Notes: generated by a model from the letters alone, not told the origin. Counted from the stretch's first letter, positions 52,357-61,817 are shown. The stretch: 64,000 nucleotides of DNA from Nocardioides lijunqiniae (GCF_015024225.1 NZ_JACJGM010000030.1:18874-82873), one strand, 5' to 3'. Translations and numbers: made by a program.

Positions 52357-53019
52357 CTACTCGAGCGCGGCCATGCTGACGCCGAGGCCGACCATCATCG
52401 TGCCGCCCGCGACGCCCAGGGCGTCCAGCCGCTCGGGACGCCGGCCGAACCAGTCACGCGCCTTCCCCGCTGCCAGGGCCCACAGGCTGTCCGAGGCCAC
52501 GCACAGCACCCCGAACACCGCGCCCAGCATCAGCAGCTGCAGGCTGGCCGAGCCGGCCGCCTCGTTGACGAAGTGCGGGAGGAACGCCAGGAAGAACACG
52601 ACGGTCTTGGGGTTGGTCAGGCCGACGAAGAAGCCGATGCGCAGCGAGCGCCGGGCCGACTGGGCGCGCGCGACCGCACGCTCCTCGTCGTCCAGGTCGC
52701 CCAGGGCGCCGCGCGCGTCGGCGCGGTGCCGGATGGCCTGGACGCCCAGCCAGACGACGTAGGCGGCCCCCACCAGCTTGATGGCGGTGTACGCCGTCGC
52801 GCTGGCCGCGACCACCGCCCCGAGCCCCAGGGCGACCGCCACCACCTGCGCCACGATGCCGGCGGCGTTGCCGAGCACCGAGAGCAGCGCGTCGCGGCGC
52901 CCGACCGTCAGCGCGCGGCCGATGGTGAACAGCAGGCTCGGCCCCGGCACCTGGATGAACAGGATGCTCGCCACCACGAATGCGAGCCACTGTCCGACGG
53001 TGGGGGCGGGGAGGTCCAT
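52357..53019 (-). CDS. LysE family translocator (RhtB type)
   Basis: 220 aa from ATG 53019. Six membrane helices. Family motifs I-Q-V-P-G-P-S-L-L-F-T-I-G and G-N-A-A-G-I, then F-F-V-G-L-T-N-P-K-T-V-V-F-F-L-A-F-L-P-H-F-V. LysE/RhtB proteins export amino acids or related compounds. Stop is 31 bp before the SpeE-like gene start, so they may share a transcript. Confidence 0.88.
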   Translation of the reverse strand: MDLPAPTVGQWLAFVVASILFIQVPGPSLLFTIGRALTVGRRDALLSVLGNAAGIVAQVVAVALGLGAVVAASATAYTAIKLVGAAYVVWLGVQAIRHRADARGALGDLDDEERAVARAQSARRSLRIGFFVGLTNPKTVVFFLAFLPHFVNEAAGSASLQLLMLGAVFGVLCVASDSLWALAAGKARDWFGRRPERLDALGVAGGTMMVGLGVSMAALE

Positions 53020-53104
53020 GCCCGGAGTATGGCGGCTCCCCCGCCCGGCGACAACGCGTTTCGCCGCCGTCTCGGCGCAGCGGCGTCTCAGGCCGAGGAG
53101 TGGC

Positions 53105-54034
53105 TCACGAGCGGAGGGCCTTGCGGATGTTGCGGGCGATCCCGGCCAGCGCGCCACCGGCGTCGCCGGTGAGCGCGTTGCCCTCCTCGTGGGGCTCCAG
53201 CACGTTGCCGGTCGTGGGGGGCGTCTCGCGGGTCAGGTCCACGGCACCCAGCCGGAACAGCGTCGCCACGAGCCGGTCGTAGGCGAAGGGCAGCACGGTG
53301 TAGCCGAAGCGGATCACGTCGTTGGCCAGGGTCAGCTGGTCGCGGGCGCGGTCGTGGTCGAGGTGGTGCAGGATCTGGCGCGCCACCCGGTCCGGGCTCG
53401 AGACCGGCGGGGGCGGGCGGCCCACGACGCCCTCGTAGTTGGCCGCCTGCTCGTAGATCGGGGTGTCGACCCCGCCGGGGGCGACGTAGCCGACGTGGAC
53501 ACCGTCGAGGTCGCGGTTCTCCAGCTGCAACTGGCGCGCCAGCGCGCGCACGCCCCACTTGCTCAGCACGTAGGCGCTCATGGTCGGCACACTGATATGG
53601 CCGATGACCGAGCCGACGAAGAGCAGGGCCCCCTCCCCCTGGCGGCGCAGCACCGGCACCACGTGGCGGGCGACGTTGACCGAGCCGGTCAGGTTGGTCC
53701 GCAGCACCCGGTCGAAGACCTCGGCCGGGACGTCCTCGGTGCGTCCGTAGGCCACGACGCCGGCGTTGCTCACGACGGCGTCGAGGCGCCCGTGCCGCTC
53801 CAGCACCGCCGCGACGACGCCGGAGACCGCGTCGTCGTCGCCGACGTCGGCGCTCAGCACCAGGGTCGAGGCCGCACCGGCCTCCTCGCAGCGCCGCGCC
53901 GCCTCCTCCAGCGCGGTCGCGCCCCTGGCCACCAGCACCACGTGAGCGCCCTGCCTGCTCGCGCGCAGGCAGGTGGCGAGCCCGATCCCGCTGGAGGCTC
54001 CGGTCACGAGGACGATCCGATCTTCGACGTTCAC
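53105..54034 (-). CDS. Short-chain dehydrogenase
   Basis: 309 aa from GTG 54034. Rossmann motif V-T-G-A-S-S-G-I-G, N-A-G-V in strand 4, Ser in V-G-S-V-I-G, catalytic Y-V-L-S-K and the P-G-G-V-D-T-P after it. Classical SDR with a C-terminal extension of about 90 residues that ends in a basic A-R-N-I-R-K-A-L-R-S. Substrate unknown. Divergent from the molybdenum hydroxylase genes, 100 bp apart. Confidence 0.87.
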   Translation of the reverse strand: MNVEDRIVLVTGASSGIGLATCLRASRQGAHVVLVARGATALEEAARRCEEAGAASTLVLSADVGDDDAVSGVVAAVLERHGRLDAVVSNAGVVAYGRTEDVPAEVFDRVLRTNLTGSVNVARHVVPVLRRQGEGALLFVGSVIGHISVPTMSAYVLSKWGVRALARQLQLENRDLDGVHVGYVAPGGVDTPIYEQAANYEGVVGRPPPPVSSPDRVARQILHHLDHDRARDQLTLANDVIRFGYTVLPFAYDRLVATLFRLGAVDLTRETPPTTGNVLEPHEEGNALTGDAGGALAGIARNIRKALRS

Positions 54035-54134
54035 GCGACCAGGTACCCGCTGGTCGGCCCGCCCATCGAGGGCGGAGCACCCGGTTTGCGACGCCGCCCA
54101 CGGGTCACCGGGTGGTCGACCCCCAGGAGGCGCC

Positions 54135-54647
54135 ATGCAGGCCGAGATCACGCTCACCGTCGACGGCACCGAGCACCGTACGACGGTCGACACCCGCACC
54201 ACGGTGCTCGACCTCCTGCGCGAGCGGCTGGGGGTGACCTCGCCGAAGAAGGGCTGCGACCACGGCCAGTGCGGGTCGTGCACCGTGCTGCTCGACGGAC
54301 GCCGCCACCTCACCTGCCTGGCGCTGGCGGTCGCCCACGACGGCGCCGAGGTGGTCACCGCCGCAGGTCTCGCCGACGCCGCCGACGACGAGCTGCACCC
54401 CGTGCAGCAGGCGTTCCTCGACCACGACGGCCTCCAGTGCGGCTACTGCACCCCCGGCCAGGTCTGCTCCGCGGTCGGGATGCTCGACGAGGCGAAGCAG
54501 GGGCACCCCAGCCACGTCAGCGACGACCTCGAGGCCGAGCCCGAGCTGGACGACGACGAGATCCGCGAGCGGATGAGCGGCAACCTGTGCCGCTGCGGCG
54601 CCTACGCCGGCATCCTGGCGGCCGTGCGCGAGGCGGCGCGGTCATGA
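54135..54647 (+). CDS. Molybdenum hydroxylase [2Fe-2S] subunit
   Basis: 170 aa, AGGAGG ahead of ATG. Plant-type cluster: G-C-D-H-G-Q-C-G-S-C and T-C-L-A; second cluster: C-G-Y-C-T-P-G and L-C-R-C-G. An insertion of about 20 acidic residues (E-A-E-P-E-L-D-D-D-E) lies before the last Cys pair. No Tat signal, unlike PaoA, so the enzyme is probably cytoplasmic. First of three genes overlapping by 4 bp. Confidence 0.92.
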   Translation: MQAEITLTVDGTEHRTTVDTRTTVLDLLRERLGVTSPKKGCDHGQCGSCTVLLDGRRHLTCLALAVAHDGAEVVTAAGLADAADDELHPVQQAFLDHDGLQCGYCTPGQVCSAVGMLDEAKQGHPSHVSDDLEAEPELDDDEIRERMSGNLCRCGAYAGILAAVREAARS

Positions 54648-55642
54648 GGGAGCTGGCCTACCTCCGCCCCGACGACGTCGGCGACGCCGTGGCGGCGGTG
54701 AGCGGCAACCCGCGCGCGCAGTACCTCGGCGGCGGCACCAACCTGGTCGACCACCTCAAGCTCGGCGTCACGTCCCCCGAGCTGCTGGTCGACGTGCGCC
54801 GCCTGCCGCTCGACGAGGTCGAGGAGGTCGCCGGGGACGACGGGCCCGTGCTGCGGGTCGGTGCCAACGTGCGCAACAGCGACCTGGCGGCCCACCCGGT
54901 CGTGCGCAGCGTGTTCCCCGCCGTGGCCCGCGCCCTGCTCTCGGGGGCGTCCGGACAGATCCGCAACCAGGCCACGACGGCCGGCAACCTGCTGCAGCGC
55001 ACCCGCTGCGTCTACTTCCAGGACGTCACGACCGCCTGCAACAAGCGCGACCCGGGCAGCGGCTGCTCCGCGATCGGCGGCTACGCGCGCTACAACGCGA
55101 TCCTCGGCGCCAGCGAGGCGTGCGTGACCACGCACCCCTCGGACCTCGCCGTCGCGCTCGCCGCGCTCGACGCCACCGTGGTCGTGCAGGGGCCCGACGG
55201 CGAGCGGCGGGTCCCGGTGCTCGAGCTGCACCGGCTCCCGGGCGACCGCCCCGAGCAGGACACGACGCTGGCCCACGGCGAGCTGATCACCGCCGTGGAG
55301 CTCACCGCCGGCCGCCTGACCCGGCGCTCCACCTACTACAAGGCCCGCGACCGGGCGTCCTACGCCTTCGCGCTGGTCTCGGTCGCCGGCGCCCTGCAGC
55401 TCGACGGCGACACCGTGACCGACGTCCGCCTCGCCTGGGGCGGCGTCGCCCACCGTCCGTGGCGCGCCACCGTCGCCGAGGAGGCGCTGCGAGGGTCGGC
55501 GTTCAGCGAGGAGGCCGTGCTGGCCGCGTGCGAGCGGGAGCTCTCCGCGGCCGTGACGTCCGAGGAGAGCGCCTTCAAGGTGCCGATGGTGCGCAACGTC
55601 TCGGCGCTCGTCCTGGGGCGCCTCGCGAAGGAGGACCGATGA
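54644..55642 (+). CDS. Molybdenum hydroxylase FAD subunit with Cys-rich insert
   Basis: 332 aa. FAD site Y-L-G-G-G-T-N-L and G-A-S-G-Q-I-R-N-Q-A-T-T-A-G-N. Next comes T-R-C-V-Y-F-Q-D, A-C-N-K-R-D-P-G-S-G-C and a further Cys at 160 (Cys122, 132, 141, 160). This insert resembles the extra [4Fe-4S] site of the PaoB subunit of aldehyde oxidoreductase PaoABC, and is absent from ordinary CoxM-type subunits. Start overlaps the first gene (ATGA). Confidence 0.9.
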   Translation: MRELAYLRPDDVGDAVAAVSGNPRAQYLGGGTNLVDHLKLGVTSPELLVDVRRLPLDEVEEVAGDDGPVLRVGANVRNSDLAAHPVVRSVFPAVARALLSGASGQIRNQATTAGNLLQRTRCVYFQDVTTACNKRDPGSGCSAIGGYARYNAILGASEACVTTHPSDLAVALAALDATVVVQGPDGERRVPVLELHRLPGDRPEQDTTLAHGELITAVELTAGRLTRRSTYYKARDRASYAFALVSVAGALQLDGDTVTDVRLAWGGVAHRPWRATVAEEALRGSAFSEEAVLAACERELSAAVTSEESAFKVPMVRNVSALVLGRLAKEDR

Positions 55643-57756
55643 CCGAGCTGCTGCCCGACCCCGTGCCCGCCCAGGCGATGGGCACGGCCCACCTGCGCGC
55701 CGACGGGCCCGCCAAGGTCACCGGCCTGGCGACGTACGCCGTGGAGCACCCGGCCGACGACGCGCTGCACCTGTGGCTCGTGCAGTCCACCGTCGCCCGA
55801 GGCCGCGTCACGCGCATCGACCCCGGCGCCGCCCTGGCGCACCCGGGCGTGGTCGCGGTGCTCGACCACACCAACGCCCCGCGCCTGGTGGCCGACGACC
55901 CGGAGACCACCGACCCCGAGCTGCTGGTCCTGCAGGACGACCGGGTCGCCTTCCGCGGCCAGATCGTCGCCGCGGTGCTCGCCGAGACCTCTGATGCCGC
56001 GCGCGAGGGAGCCGCCCTGGTCGCCGTCCGCTACGACGCCGAGCCGCACCGCGTGGAGCTGCGGGACGACTCGCCGGCCTACGCCCCCGAGAGCGTCAAC
56101 CCCGACCAGCCCACCGACACCGACGACGGCGACGTCGAGGCCGGCCTCGCCGAGGCCGACGTCGTGCTCGACCAGACCTACCGGACGGCCTACGAGCACA
56201 ACAACCCGCTCGAGCCGCACGCGCTGGTCGTCACCTGGCGCGACGACCCCGACGGGCCCCGGGTCACGATGGTCGACTCCACCCAGGGCGTGCATCCCGT
56301 GGCCGCCACGCTGGCGCCGATGCTCGGCCTGGAGAAGGACCGCGTGCGCGTCCGTGCGCCGTACGTCGGCGGCGGGTTCGGCAGCAAGGGACTGCCCCAC
56401 GCCCCGGAGATGGCGGCCGTCCTCGCGGCGCGCACGGTGCCCGGCCGGGCGGTGCGCATGGCGGTGACGCGCCAGCAGATGTTCGCGCTCACCGGCTACC
56501 GCACCGCGACCGTGTCGCACTTCCGCCTCGGCGCCCGCGCCGACGGCACCCTGCTCGCGATCGACCACCAGGTCAGGGAGCAGACGTCGGCGCTCAAGGA
56601 GTACGCCGAGCAGACCGCGACCCCGACCCGGATGCTGTACGCCGCCCCGCACCGTCGTACCCGGCACCGGCTCGTCGAGCTCGACGTCGCCGTGCCGTCG
56701 TGGATGCGCGCGCCCGGCGAGATGCCCGGGGTCTACGCCCACGAGGTCGCCATGGACGAGCTCGCGGTGGCGTGCGGGCTGGACCCCGTCGAGCTGCGCC
56801 TGCGCAACGAGCCCGAGGTGGACCCGGAGACCGGCAAGCCGTTCTCGGGCCGTCGGCTGGTCGAGTGCCTCGAGCGCGGCGCGGAGCTGTTCGGGTGGGC
56901 CGCCCGCGCCCCCGAGCCCCGGGCGACGGTCGACGGCGAGTGGTGGGTCGGCAGCGGCGTCGCGAGCGCGACGTACCCGACGATGACCCAGGCCGGCAGC
57001 CAGGCGCGGGTGCAGGCGCTCGGCAGCGGGCGCTACTCGGTGGCGGTGGGCGCCGTCGACATCGGCACGGGCGCGCGCACCGTGCTCGCACAGATCGCCG
57101 CCGACGCCCTGGGGGTGCGCGTCGACGACGTGGACCTGCAGATCGCCGACACCGACCTGCCCATGGCCACGGTGGCCGGCGGTTCGTCGGGCACCAGCTC
57201 GTGGGGCTCGGCCGTGGTGGCCGCGGCGCAGCTGTTCCGCCGCGACCACGGGGACGACCCCGACGCCGGCGTGCACACGACCGCGTCGGCCTCGCAGAGC
57301 CCCGGGATGGAGGAGTACGCCACCCACGCCTTCGGGGCGGTCTTCGCCGAGGCGCGCGTGCACCGCTACACCGGCGAGGTGCGGGTGCCGCGGCTGCTCG
57401 GCGTCTACTCGGTCGGACGGGTGCTCAACCCGGTCACGGCGCGCTCGCAGCTGCTCGGCGGCCTCACGATGGGCCTCTCGGCCGCGCTGTTCGAGGAGTC
57501 CTACCGCGACCCGAGGCACGGCCACGTCGTCACGCAGGACCTGGCGACGTACCACGTGGCCTCCCACGCCGACGTCCGCGGCATCGAGGCGGTCTGGCTC
57601 GACGAGGAGGACCCGCACGTCAACCCGATGGGGTCGCGGGGCATCGGCGAGATCGGCATCGTCGGCACTCCCGCCGCCGTCGCGAACGCCACCTTCCACG
57701 CCACCGGGGTGCGGGTGCGCGAGATCCCGGTGACCGCCGACCGCTTCGTGGACTGA
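55639..57756 (+). CDS. Molybdenum hydroxylase large subunit (PaoC/aldehyde oxidoreductase-like)
   Basis: 705 aa, ATGA overlap with the FAD gene. Molybdopterin-binding motifs: G-G-G-F-G-S-K-G, the T-Q-G-V-H region, R-A-P-G-E, A-G-G-S-S-G-T and the catalytic Glu in G-S-R-G-I-G-E-I-G. Together with the two small subunits it forms an alpha-beta-gamma hydroxylase, most like PaoC because of the FAD subunit insert. Aromatic or aliphatic aldehydes are likely substrates; no XdhC/PaoD maturation gene is present nearby. Confidence 0.9.
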   Translation: MTELLPDPVPAQAMGTAHLRADGPAKVTGLATYAVEHPADDALHLWLVQSTVARGRVTRIDPGAALAHPGVVAVLDHTNAPRLVADDPETTDPELLVLQDDRVAFRGQIVAAVLAETSDAAREGAALVAVRYDAEPHRVELRDDSPAYAPESVNPDQPTDTDDGDVEAGLAEADVVLDQTYRTAYEHNNPLEPHALVVTWRDDPDGPRVTMVDSTQGVHPVAATLAPMLGLEKDRVRVRAPYVGGGFGSKGLPHAPEMAAVLAARTVPGRAVRMAVTRQQMFALTGYRTATVSHFRLGARADGTLLAIDHQVREQTSALKEYAEQTATPTRMLYAAPHRRTRHRLVELDVAVPSWMRAPGEMPGVYAHEVAMDELAVACGLDPVELRLRNEPEVDPETGKPFSGRRLVECLERGAELFGWAARAPEPRATVDGEWWVGSGVASATYPTMTQAGSQARVQALGSGRYSVAVGAVDIGTGARTVLAQIAADALGVRVDDVDLQIADTDLPMATVAGGSSGTSSWGSAVVAAAQLFRRDHGDDPDAGVHTTASASQSPGMEEYATHAFGAVFAEARVHRYTGEVRVPRLLGVYSVGRVLNPVTARSQLLGGLTMGLSAALFEESYRDPRHGHVVTQDLATYHVASHADVRGIEAVWLDEEDPHVNPMGSRGIGEIGIVGTPAAVANATFHATGVRVREIPVTADRFVD

Positions 57757-57836
57757 CCGGAGGGCTCAGATACCCGCGGTACGCGAATCGCGGTCTTTCG
57801 CTGCGCGGCGGCTCCCGGAGTGACTAGCGTCACGCC

Positions 57837-58718
57837 ATGACCAAGACCGGCTCCCTGCTCCGCGTGGCCGCGTGCTACCTGATCGGGCTGCTCGTGGCCG
57901 GATCCTGGCTCGTCTGGGGGCCCGACACCCGCTGGCTGTGGCTCGACGGGCTCGTCGCCGACGTGCTCGCCACCCTCGTCGTCTACGCGTTCAGCCGGGC
58001 CCACGGCAACTCCAGCTTCTACGACGCCTACTGGAGCGTGCTGCCGCCGGTGCTGGCGGCGTACTGGTGGGTCTCGGCGAGCCCCGACGTCAACGACACC
58101 CGGGCCTGGCTGGTGATGGTCGTGATCCTGGTGTGGTCGGTGCGGCTGACCGCCAACTGGGTCTACGCCTTCCCCGGCCTGCCGCACGAGGACTGGCGCT
58201 ACCCCCTGCTCAAGGAGAAGGCCGGCCGCTGGGAGCCGCTGGTCGACCTGGTCGCGATCCACCTGGTCCCGACCTGGCAGGTCTTCCTCGGCATGGTCCC
58301 GGTCTACGTCGCGGTCACCCGCACGGGCCGCGAGATCGGCTGGCTGGACGCCGTCGCGCTCGTCGTCGGCCTCGGCGCGGTCGCGCTCGAGCTGGTCGCC
58401 GACGTGCAGATGCACCGCTTCGCCCGCGACCGTCAGCCGGGGCAGGTCATGGACCGCGGGCTCTGGGGATGGTCGCGGCACCCCAACTACTTCGGCGAGT
58501 TCGGGTTCTGGCTCGCCCTGGGCCTCTTCGGGCTGGCCGCCTCCCCCGCGGACGCCTGGTGGGTGTTCGTGGGCGCGGTGATGATGCTCGTGATGTTCCT
58601 CGGCGCCACCATCCCGATGATGGAGGAGCGCAGCCTGGAGCGGCGTCCGACGTACCAGGACGTCGTCGACCGCGTGCCGCGCTTCGTGCCCCGACCCCCG
58701 CGCCGGGTCAGCGCGTGA
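57837..58718 (+). CDS. DUF1295 (steroid 5-alpha-reductase-like) membrane protein
   Basis: 293 aa, multi-helix. Late signature G-L-W-G-W-S-R-H-P-N-Y-F-G-E-F-G-F-W-L and then P-M-M-E-E-R-S-L-E-R-R-P-T-Y are the DUF1295 hallmarks. The family belongs to the steroid-5-alpha-reductase C-terminal/ICMT superfamily. Start ATG is 10 bp after an IR (GTGAC-TAGC-GTCAC). The next gene starts inside its stop (GTGA), so the pair is probably functionally linked. Confidence 0.85.
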   Translation: MTKTGSLLRVAACYLIGLLVAGSWLVWGPDTRWLWLDGLVADVLATLVVYAFSRAHGNSSFYDAYWSVLPPVLAAYWWVSASPDVNDTRAWLVMVVILVWSVRLTANWVYAFPGLPHEDWRYPLLKEKAGRWEPLVDLVAIHLVPTWQVFLGMVPVYVAVTRTGREIGWLDAVALVVGLGAVALELVADVQMHRFARDRQPGQVMDRGLWGWSRHPNYFGEFGFWLALGLFGLAASPADAWWVFVGAVMMLVMFLGATIPMMEERSLERRPTYQDVVDRVPRFVPRPPRRVSA

Positions 58719-59824
58719 GCCGACCGCGGGTCGTGGTCGCCGGCCTGGGCGACAGCGGGCTGCTCACCGCCATCCACCTGGGGCGGCACGCCGACGTCGT
58801 CGGCATCTCGACCAAGCCGGCCCTGGTCAGCGGGCAGGAGCTCGGCATGCGTCTGGCCCGGCCCGACGACTGGGCCCGCGACTACGTGGTCACCTTCGAC
58901 CGCTTCCGCCAGCTCGACCGTGCCCGCACCGTCCACGGCACCCTGACCGGTCTCGACCTCGGCGGCCGGTCGGTGGACGTCGAGACCCCGGACGGCACGA
59001 CGCGCTCCGAGCCCTACGACGTCCTGGTCATCTCGACCGGCGTCAGCAACGGGTTCTGGCGGCGCCCGGAGCTGCAGTCCCACGCCGAGGTGTCCGACGG
59101 CGTGCGCGCCGCCCACGAGCGGCTGGCCGAGGCCCGGTCGGTGATCGTGGTCGGCGGTGGCGCAGCCGCAGTCAGCAGCGCGCTCAACCTGGCGCTGGCC
59201 CGGCCCGGCACCCGGGTCGAGCTCTGCTACCCCGGCGAGCGGCCCCTGCCCCAGCACCACGGCCGGGTGTGGAGCCACGTACGCCGCCGGCTGGACGCCG
59301 CGGGGGTCGAGCTGAGGCCGGGACGCCGCGCGGTGGTGCCCGACGGGTTCGCCTGCGACGCGATCACCGACGCGCCGGTCGCCTGGAGCACCGGTCAGCC
59401 GCCCTCGTCCGCCGACGCCGTGCTCTGGGCGATCGGCCGGGTGCGTCCCAACACCGGCTGGCTGCCGCCGTCGCTGCTCGACGAGCACGGCTTCGTGCGG
59501 GTCACCCCGACGCTGCAGGTGCCCGACCACGACGAGGTGTTCGCCGTCGGGGACGTCGCCGCCTCCGACCCGCTGCGCTCCTCGGCACGCAACCGCGCCG
59601 ACAAGCTCGTCGCCGCCAACATCCGCGCGCAGGCCGCCGGCCGGACGCTGTCGACGTACCACGCCCCGCGCCGCCGCTGGGGCTCCGTCGTCGGGCCGCA
59701 GCCCGACGGGCTGGAGATCTTCGCCCCGAACGGCCGGCCCTTCCGGATCCCCGCCTGGTCGGTCGGGACCGTCCTGCAGCCGTGGGTCGTGCGTCGCGGC
59801 ATCTACCGCGGCATGCGCTCCTGA
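58715..59824 (+). CDS. NAD(P)/FAD-dependent oxidoreductase (NDH-2/FSP1-like)
   Basis: 369 aa. FAD site V-V-V-A-G-L-G-D-S-G-L-L, then V-I-S-T-G, second dinucleotide site V-I-V-V-G-G-G-A-A-A-V-S-S-A-L, and V-F-A-V-G-D-V-A near the end. Single-domain pyridine nucleotide-disulfide oxidoreductase without the redox Cys pair, as in NADH-quinone reductases and AIFM2/FSP1. Overlaps the DUF1295 gene. Substrate could be a quinone or a lipid enone; unknown. Confidence 0.83.
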   Translation: MSRPRVVVAGLGDSGLLTAIHLGRHADVVGISTKPALVSGQELGMRLARPDDWARDYVVTFDRFRQLDRARTVHGTLTGLDLGGRSVDVETPDGTTRSEPYDVLVISTGVSNGFWRRPELQSHAEVSDGVRAAHERLAEARSVIVVGGGAAAVSSALNLALARPGTRVELCYPGERPLPQHHGRVWSHVRRRLDAAGVELRPGRRAVVPDGFACDAITDAPVAWSTGQPPSSADAVLWAIGRVRPNTGWLPPSLLDEHGFVRVTPTLQVPDHDEVFAVGDVAASDPLRSSARNRADKLVAANIRAQAAGRTLSTYHAPRRRWGSVVGPQPDGLEIFAPNGRPFRIPAWSVGTVLQPWVVRRGIYRGMRS

Positions 59825-59881
59825 CGCGACCCCGCGCCGGCGGTCCAGTCCACCACCCGACCCGATACTGACCTATCTTTA

Positions 59882-59899
59882 GTAAGCCGCTAGGTTTAC
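59882..59899. promoter_or_regulatory. Inverted repeat next to the ABC importer start
   Basis: GTAAGCC-GCTA-GGTTTAC, six of seven bases pair, lying 3 bp before the GTG start within an A+T-richer stretch (CTATCTTTAG upstream). If this is an operator, the transcript must have almost no leader. Confidence 0.4.
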
Positions 59900-59902
59900 G
59901 TC

Positions 59903-60718
59903 GTGCGCGACCGCCTCCCCGATCCTCGCCGACTGGCGCTCCACGTCACGTCGCTGTCGGTCCTGATCCTGCTGTGGTGGCTGGTGACCCGCCTGGGTCT
60001 GGTGCGCCCGCTCTTCCTGCCGCCGCCGGGCGACGTCTGGGACGCCTTCGTGCGGGCCAACTCCGACCACCCGATCAGCGCCGGCTCCGAGCGGATGGTG
60101 CGCGGTGAGCAGAACTACTACCTCTGGGAGCACCTGGTCGCCAGCCTGCAGCGCATCGCGATCGGCGTCGGCGGCGGCATCCTGGTGGGTGTCCCGCTGG
60201 GGCTCCTGATGGGCGCCACGTGGCTGGGGGTCCTGCTCGAGCCCTACCTGAACTTCCTGCGCTCGCTGCCGCCGCTGGCCTACATCGGCCTGCTCATCGT
60301 GTGGTTCGGCATCGGCGACACCTCCAAGATCTGGCTGCTCTTCCTCGCGGCCTTCCCGCCCATCACCATGGCCACGATCAGCGGGGTCCGCGGCGTGCGC
60401 GAGGACCAGATCAACGCGGTGCTGTCCCTCGGCGCCTCGCGCCGCCAGTCGCTGACCGCCGTGCTGCTGCCCTCCACGCTGCCCGAGATCCTCACCGGCG
60501 TCCGCGTGGCGGTCGGCTTCGCCTGGACCACCGTGGTGGCCGCCGAGATCGCCAACGGCATCCCCGGCATCGGCGGGCTCGCGTACCTGGCCGGCGAGCA
60601 GCTGAAGAGCGCCCTGGTCATCGCCTGCATCGTCGTCATCGGCGTGGCGGCGATCGCCCTCGATCTCGGGTTGAAGTCCCTGGAGAAGGTCCTGGTCCCC
60701 TGGCGGGGCAAGGCATGA
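59903..60718 (+). CDS. ABC importer permease (sulfonate/nitrate/taurine type)
   Basis: 271 aa. BPD_transp_1 fold: P-P-P-G-D-V-W near the N-terminus, six helices, and E-A-A-like loop V-L-S-L-G-A-S-R-R-Q-S-L, P-S-T-L-P-E-I-L-T-G-V-R-V-A-V-G-F-A-W. Matches SsuC/TauC. Gene order permease, binding protein, ATPase is slightly unusual. Start GTG lies just after the inverted repeat. Confidence 0.9.
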   Translation: MRDRLPDPRRLALHVTSLSVLILLWWLVTRLGLVRPLFLPPPGDVWDAFVRANSDHPISAGSERMVRGEQNYYLWEHLVASLQRIAIGVGGGILVGVPLGLLMGATWLGVLLEPYLNFLRSLPPLAYIGLLIVWFGIGDTSKIWLLFLAAFPPITMATISGVRGVREDQINAVLSLGASRRQSLTAVLLPSTLPEILTGVRVAVGFAWTTVVAAEIANGIPGIGGLAYLAGEQLKSALVIACIVVIGVAAIALDLGLKSLEKVLVPWRGKA

Positions 60719-60743
60719 GAACCACGACGAAGGAGCACCACCA

Positions 60744-61817
60744 GTGAAGACCCCTCTGCGCCGCGGCGCGACCGCGCTCGCCTCCGGCCTGCTGGCCGTC
60801 AGCCTGGCCGGCTGCGTCGACTCCGACCGCGGCTCGTCCAGCCCGGCGGCCGAGTCCGACTGCCCCTGGGAGCCGGACGACTCGATCACCACGACGGCGC
60901 GCATCGCCTGGCAGGCCATCCCGAACGCCGACCTCGTCGTCAAGGACCTCGGCCTGCTCGAGGCATGCATGCCGAAGGCGGACATCTCGTGGGTGCAGGC
61001 GCCGTCGGGAGGCGACGTGGTCAAGTACTACGGCTCCGGCGACGTCGACCTCGGCCTGATGGGCTCCTCCCCCGCCACGATCGCCTCCTCGGAGCCGGTG
61101 GTGCGCGACGTGGACATCGCCGTCGTCTGGATCCACGACGTCATCGGGGACGCCGAGTCGCTCGTCGTCAAGGACCCCGCCATCACCGAGATCGCGCAGC
61201 TCAAGGGCAAGAAGGTCGCGGTCCCGTTCAGCAGCACCGCGCACTACTCGTTGCTGCAGGCCCTCGACGAGGCCGGCCTCGACGCGAGCAAGGACGTCGA
61301 GGTGATCAACCTCGACCCCGAGAAGATGCCGGGCGCCTGGCAGGGCGACCAGATCGACGCCGCCTGGGTCTGGGACCCGGTGCAGAGCCAGCTCCTGGCC
61401 GAGGGCGGCGAGCGGATCCTCTCCAGCGCCGACACGGCCGCGGCGGGGCGACCGACGTTCGACGTCGGCACCGCCGACCGCGGCTTCGTCGCCGACAACC
61501 CGGAGTTCATGACGCAGTGGGCCAAGGCGCAGGACCACGCCGTCGAGATGATCGAGAGCGACCCCGAGACCGCCGCCGAGTCCGTGGCCGTCGTGCTCGG
61601 CATCGAGCCCGCCGACGCGCAGAAGCAGTTCGCCGGACTGACCTACCTGTCGGCCGCGGAGCAGGCCGGGCCCGACTACCTGGGCGGGAAGTTCGTCCAG
61701 GACCTCCTCACCACGGCCGGCTTCCTGCTCGAGCAAGGCGGGATCGACGCGGTCGGCGACGAGGCGCAGTACGCCGAGCACGTCGACGCGGCGCCCGCCG
61801 AGAGCGTGGGCGAGTGA
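60744..61817 (+). CDS. ABC importer substrate-binding lipoprotein (TauA/SsuA-like)
   Basis: 357 aa, GTG start with AAGGAG. Lipoprotein signal: L-A-S-G-L-L-A-V-S-L-A-G-C, with Cys as lipidation site. Mature fold is NMT1/TauA-like: I-A-W-Q-A-I-P-N-A-D-L-V-V, G-D-V-D-L-G-L-M-G-S-S-P-A-T, K-G-K-K-V-A-V-P-F-S-S-T-A-H-Y, D-A-A-W-V-W-D-P. The SSTAHY segment in the ligand loop is TauA-like, pointing to taurine or another sulfonate. No sulfonate-degrading gene lies nearby, so the ligand is uncertain. Confidence 0.88.
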   Translation: MKTPLRRGATALASGLLAVSLAGCVDSDRGSSSPAAESDCPWEPDDSITTTARIAWQAIPNADLVVKDLGLLEACMPKADISWVQAPSGGDVVKYYGSGDVDLGLMGSSPATIASSEPVVRDVDIAVVWIHDVIGDAESLVVKDPAITEIAQLKGKKVAVPFSSTAHYSLLQALDEAGLDASKDVEVINLDPEKMPGAWQGDQIDAAWVWDPVQSQLLAEGGERILSSADTAAAGRPTFDVGTADRGFVADNPEFMTQWAKAQDHAVEMIESDPETAAESVAVVLGIEPADAQKQFAGLTYLSAAEQAGPDYLGGKFVQDLLTTAGFLLEQGGIDAVGDEAQYAEHVDAAPAESVGE

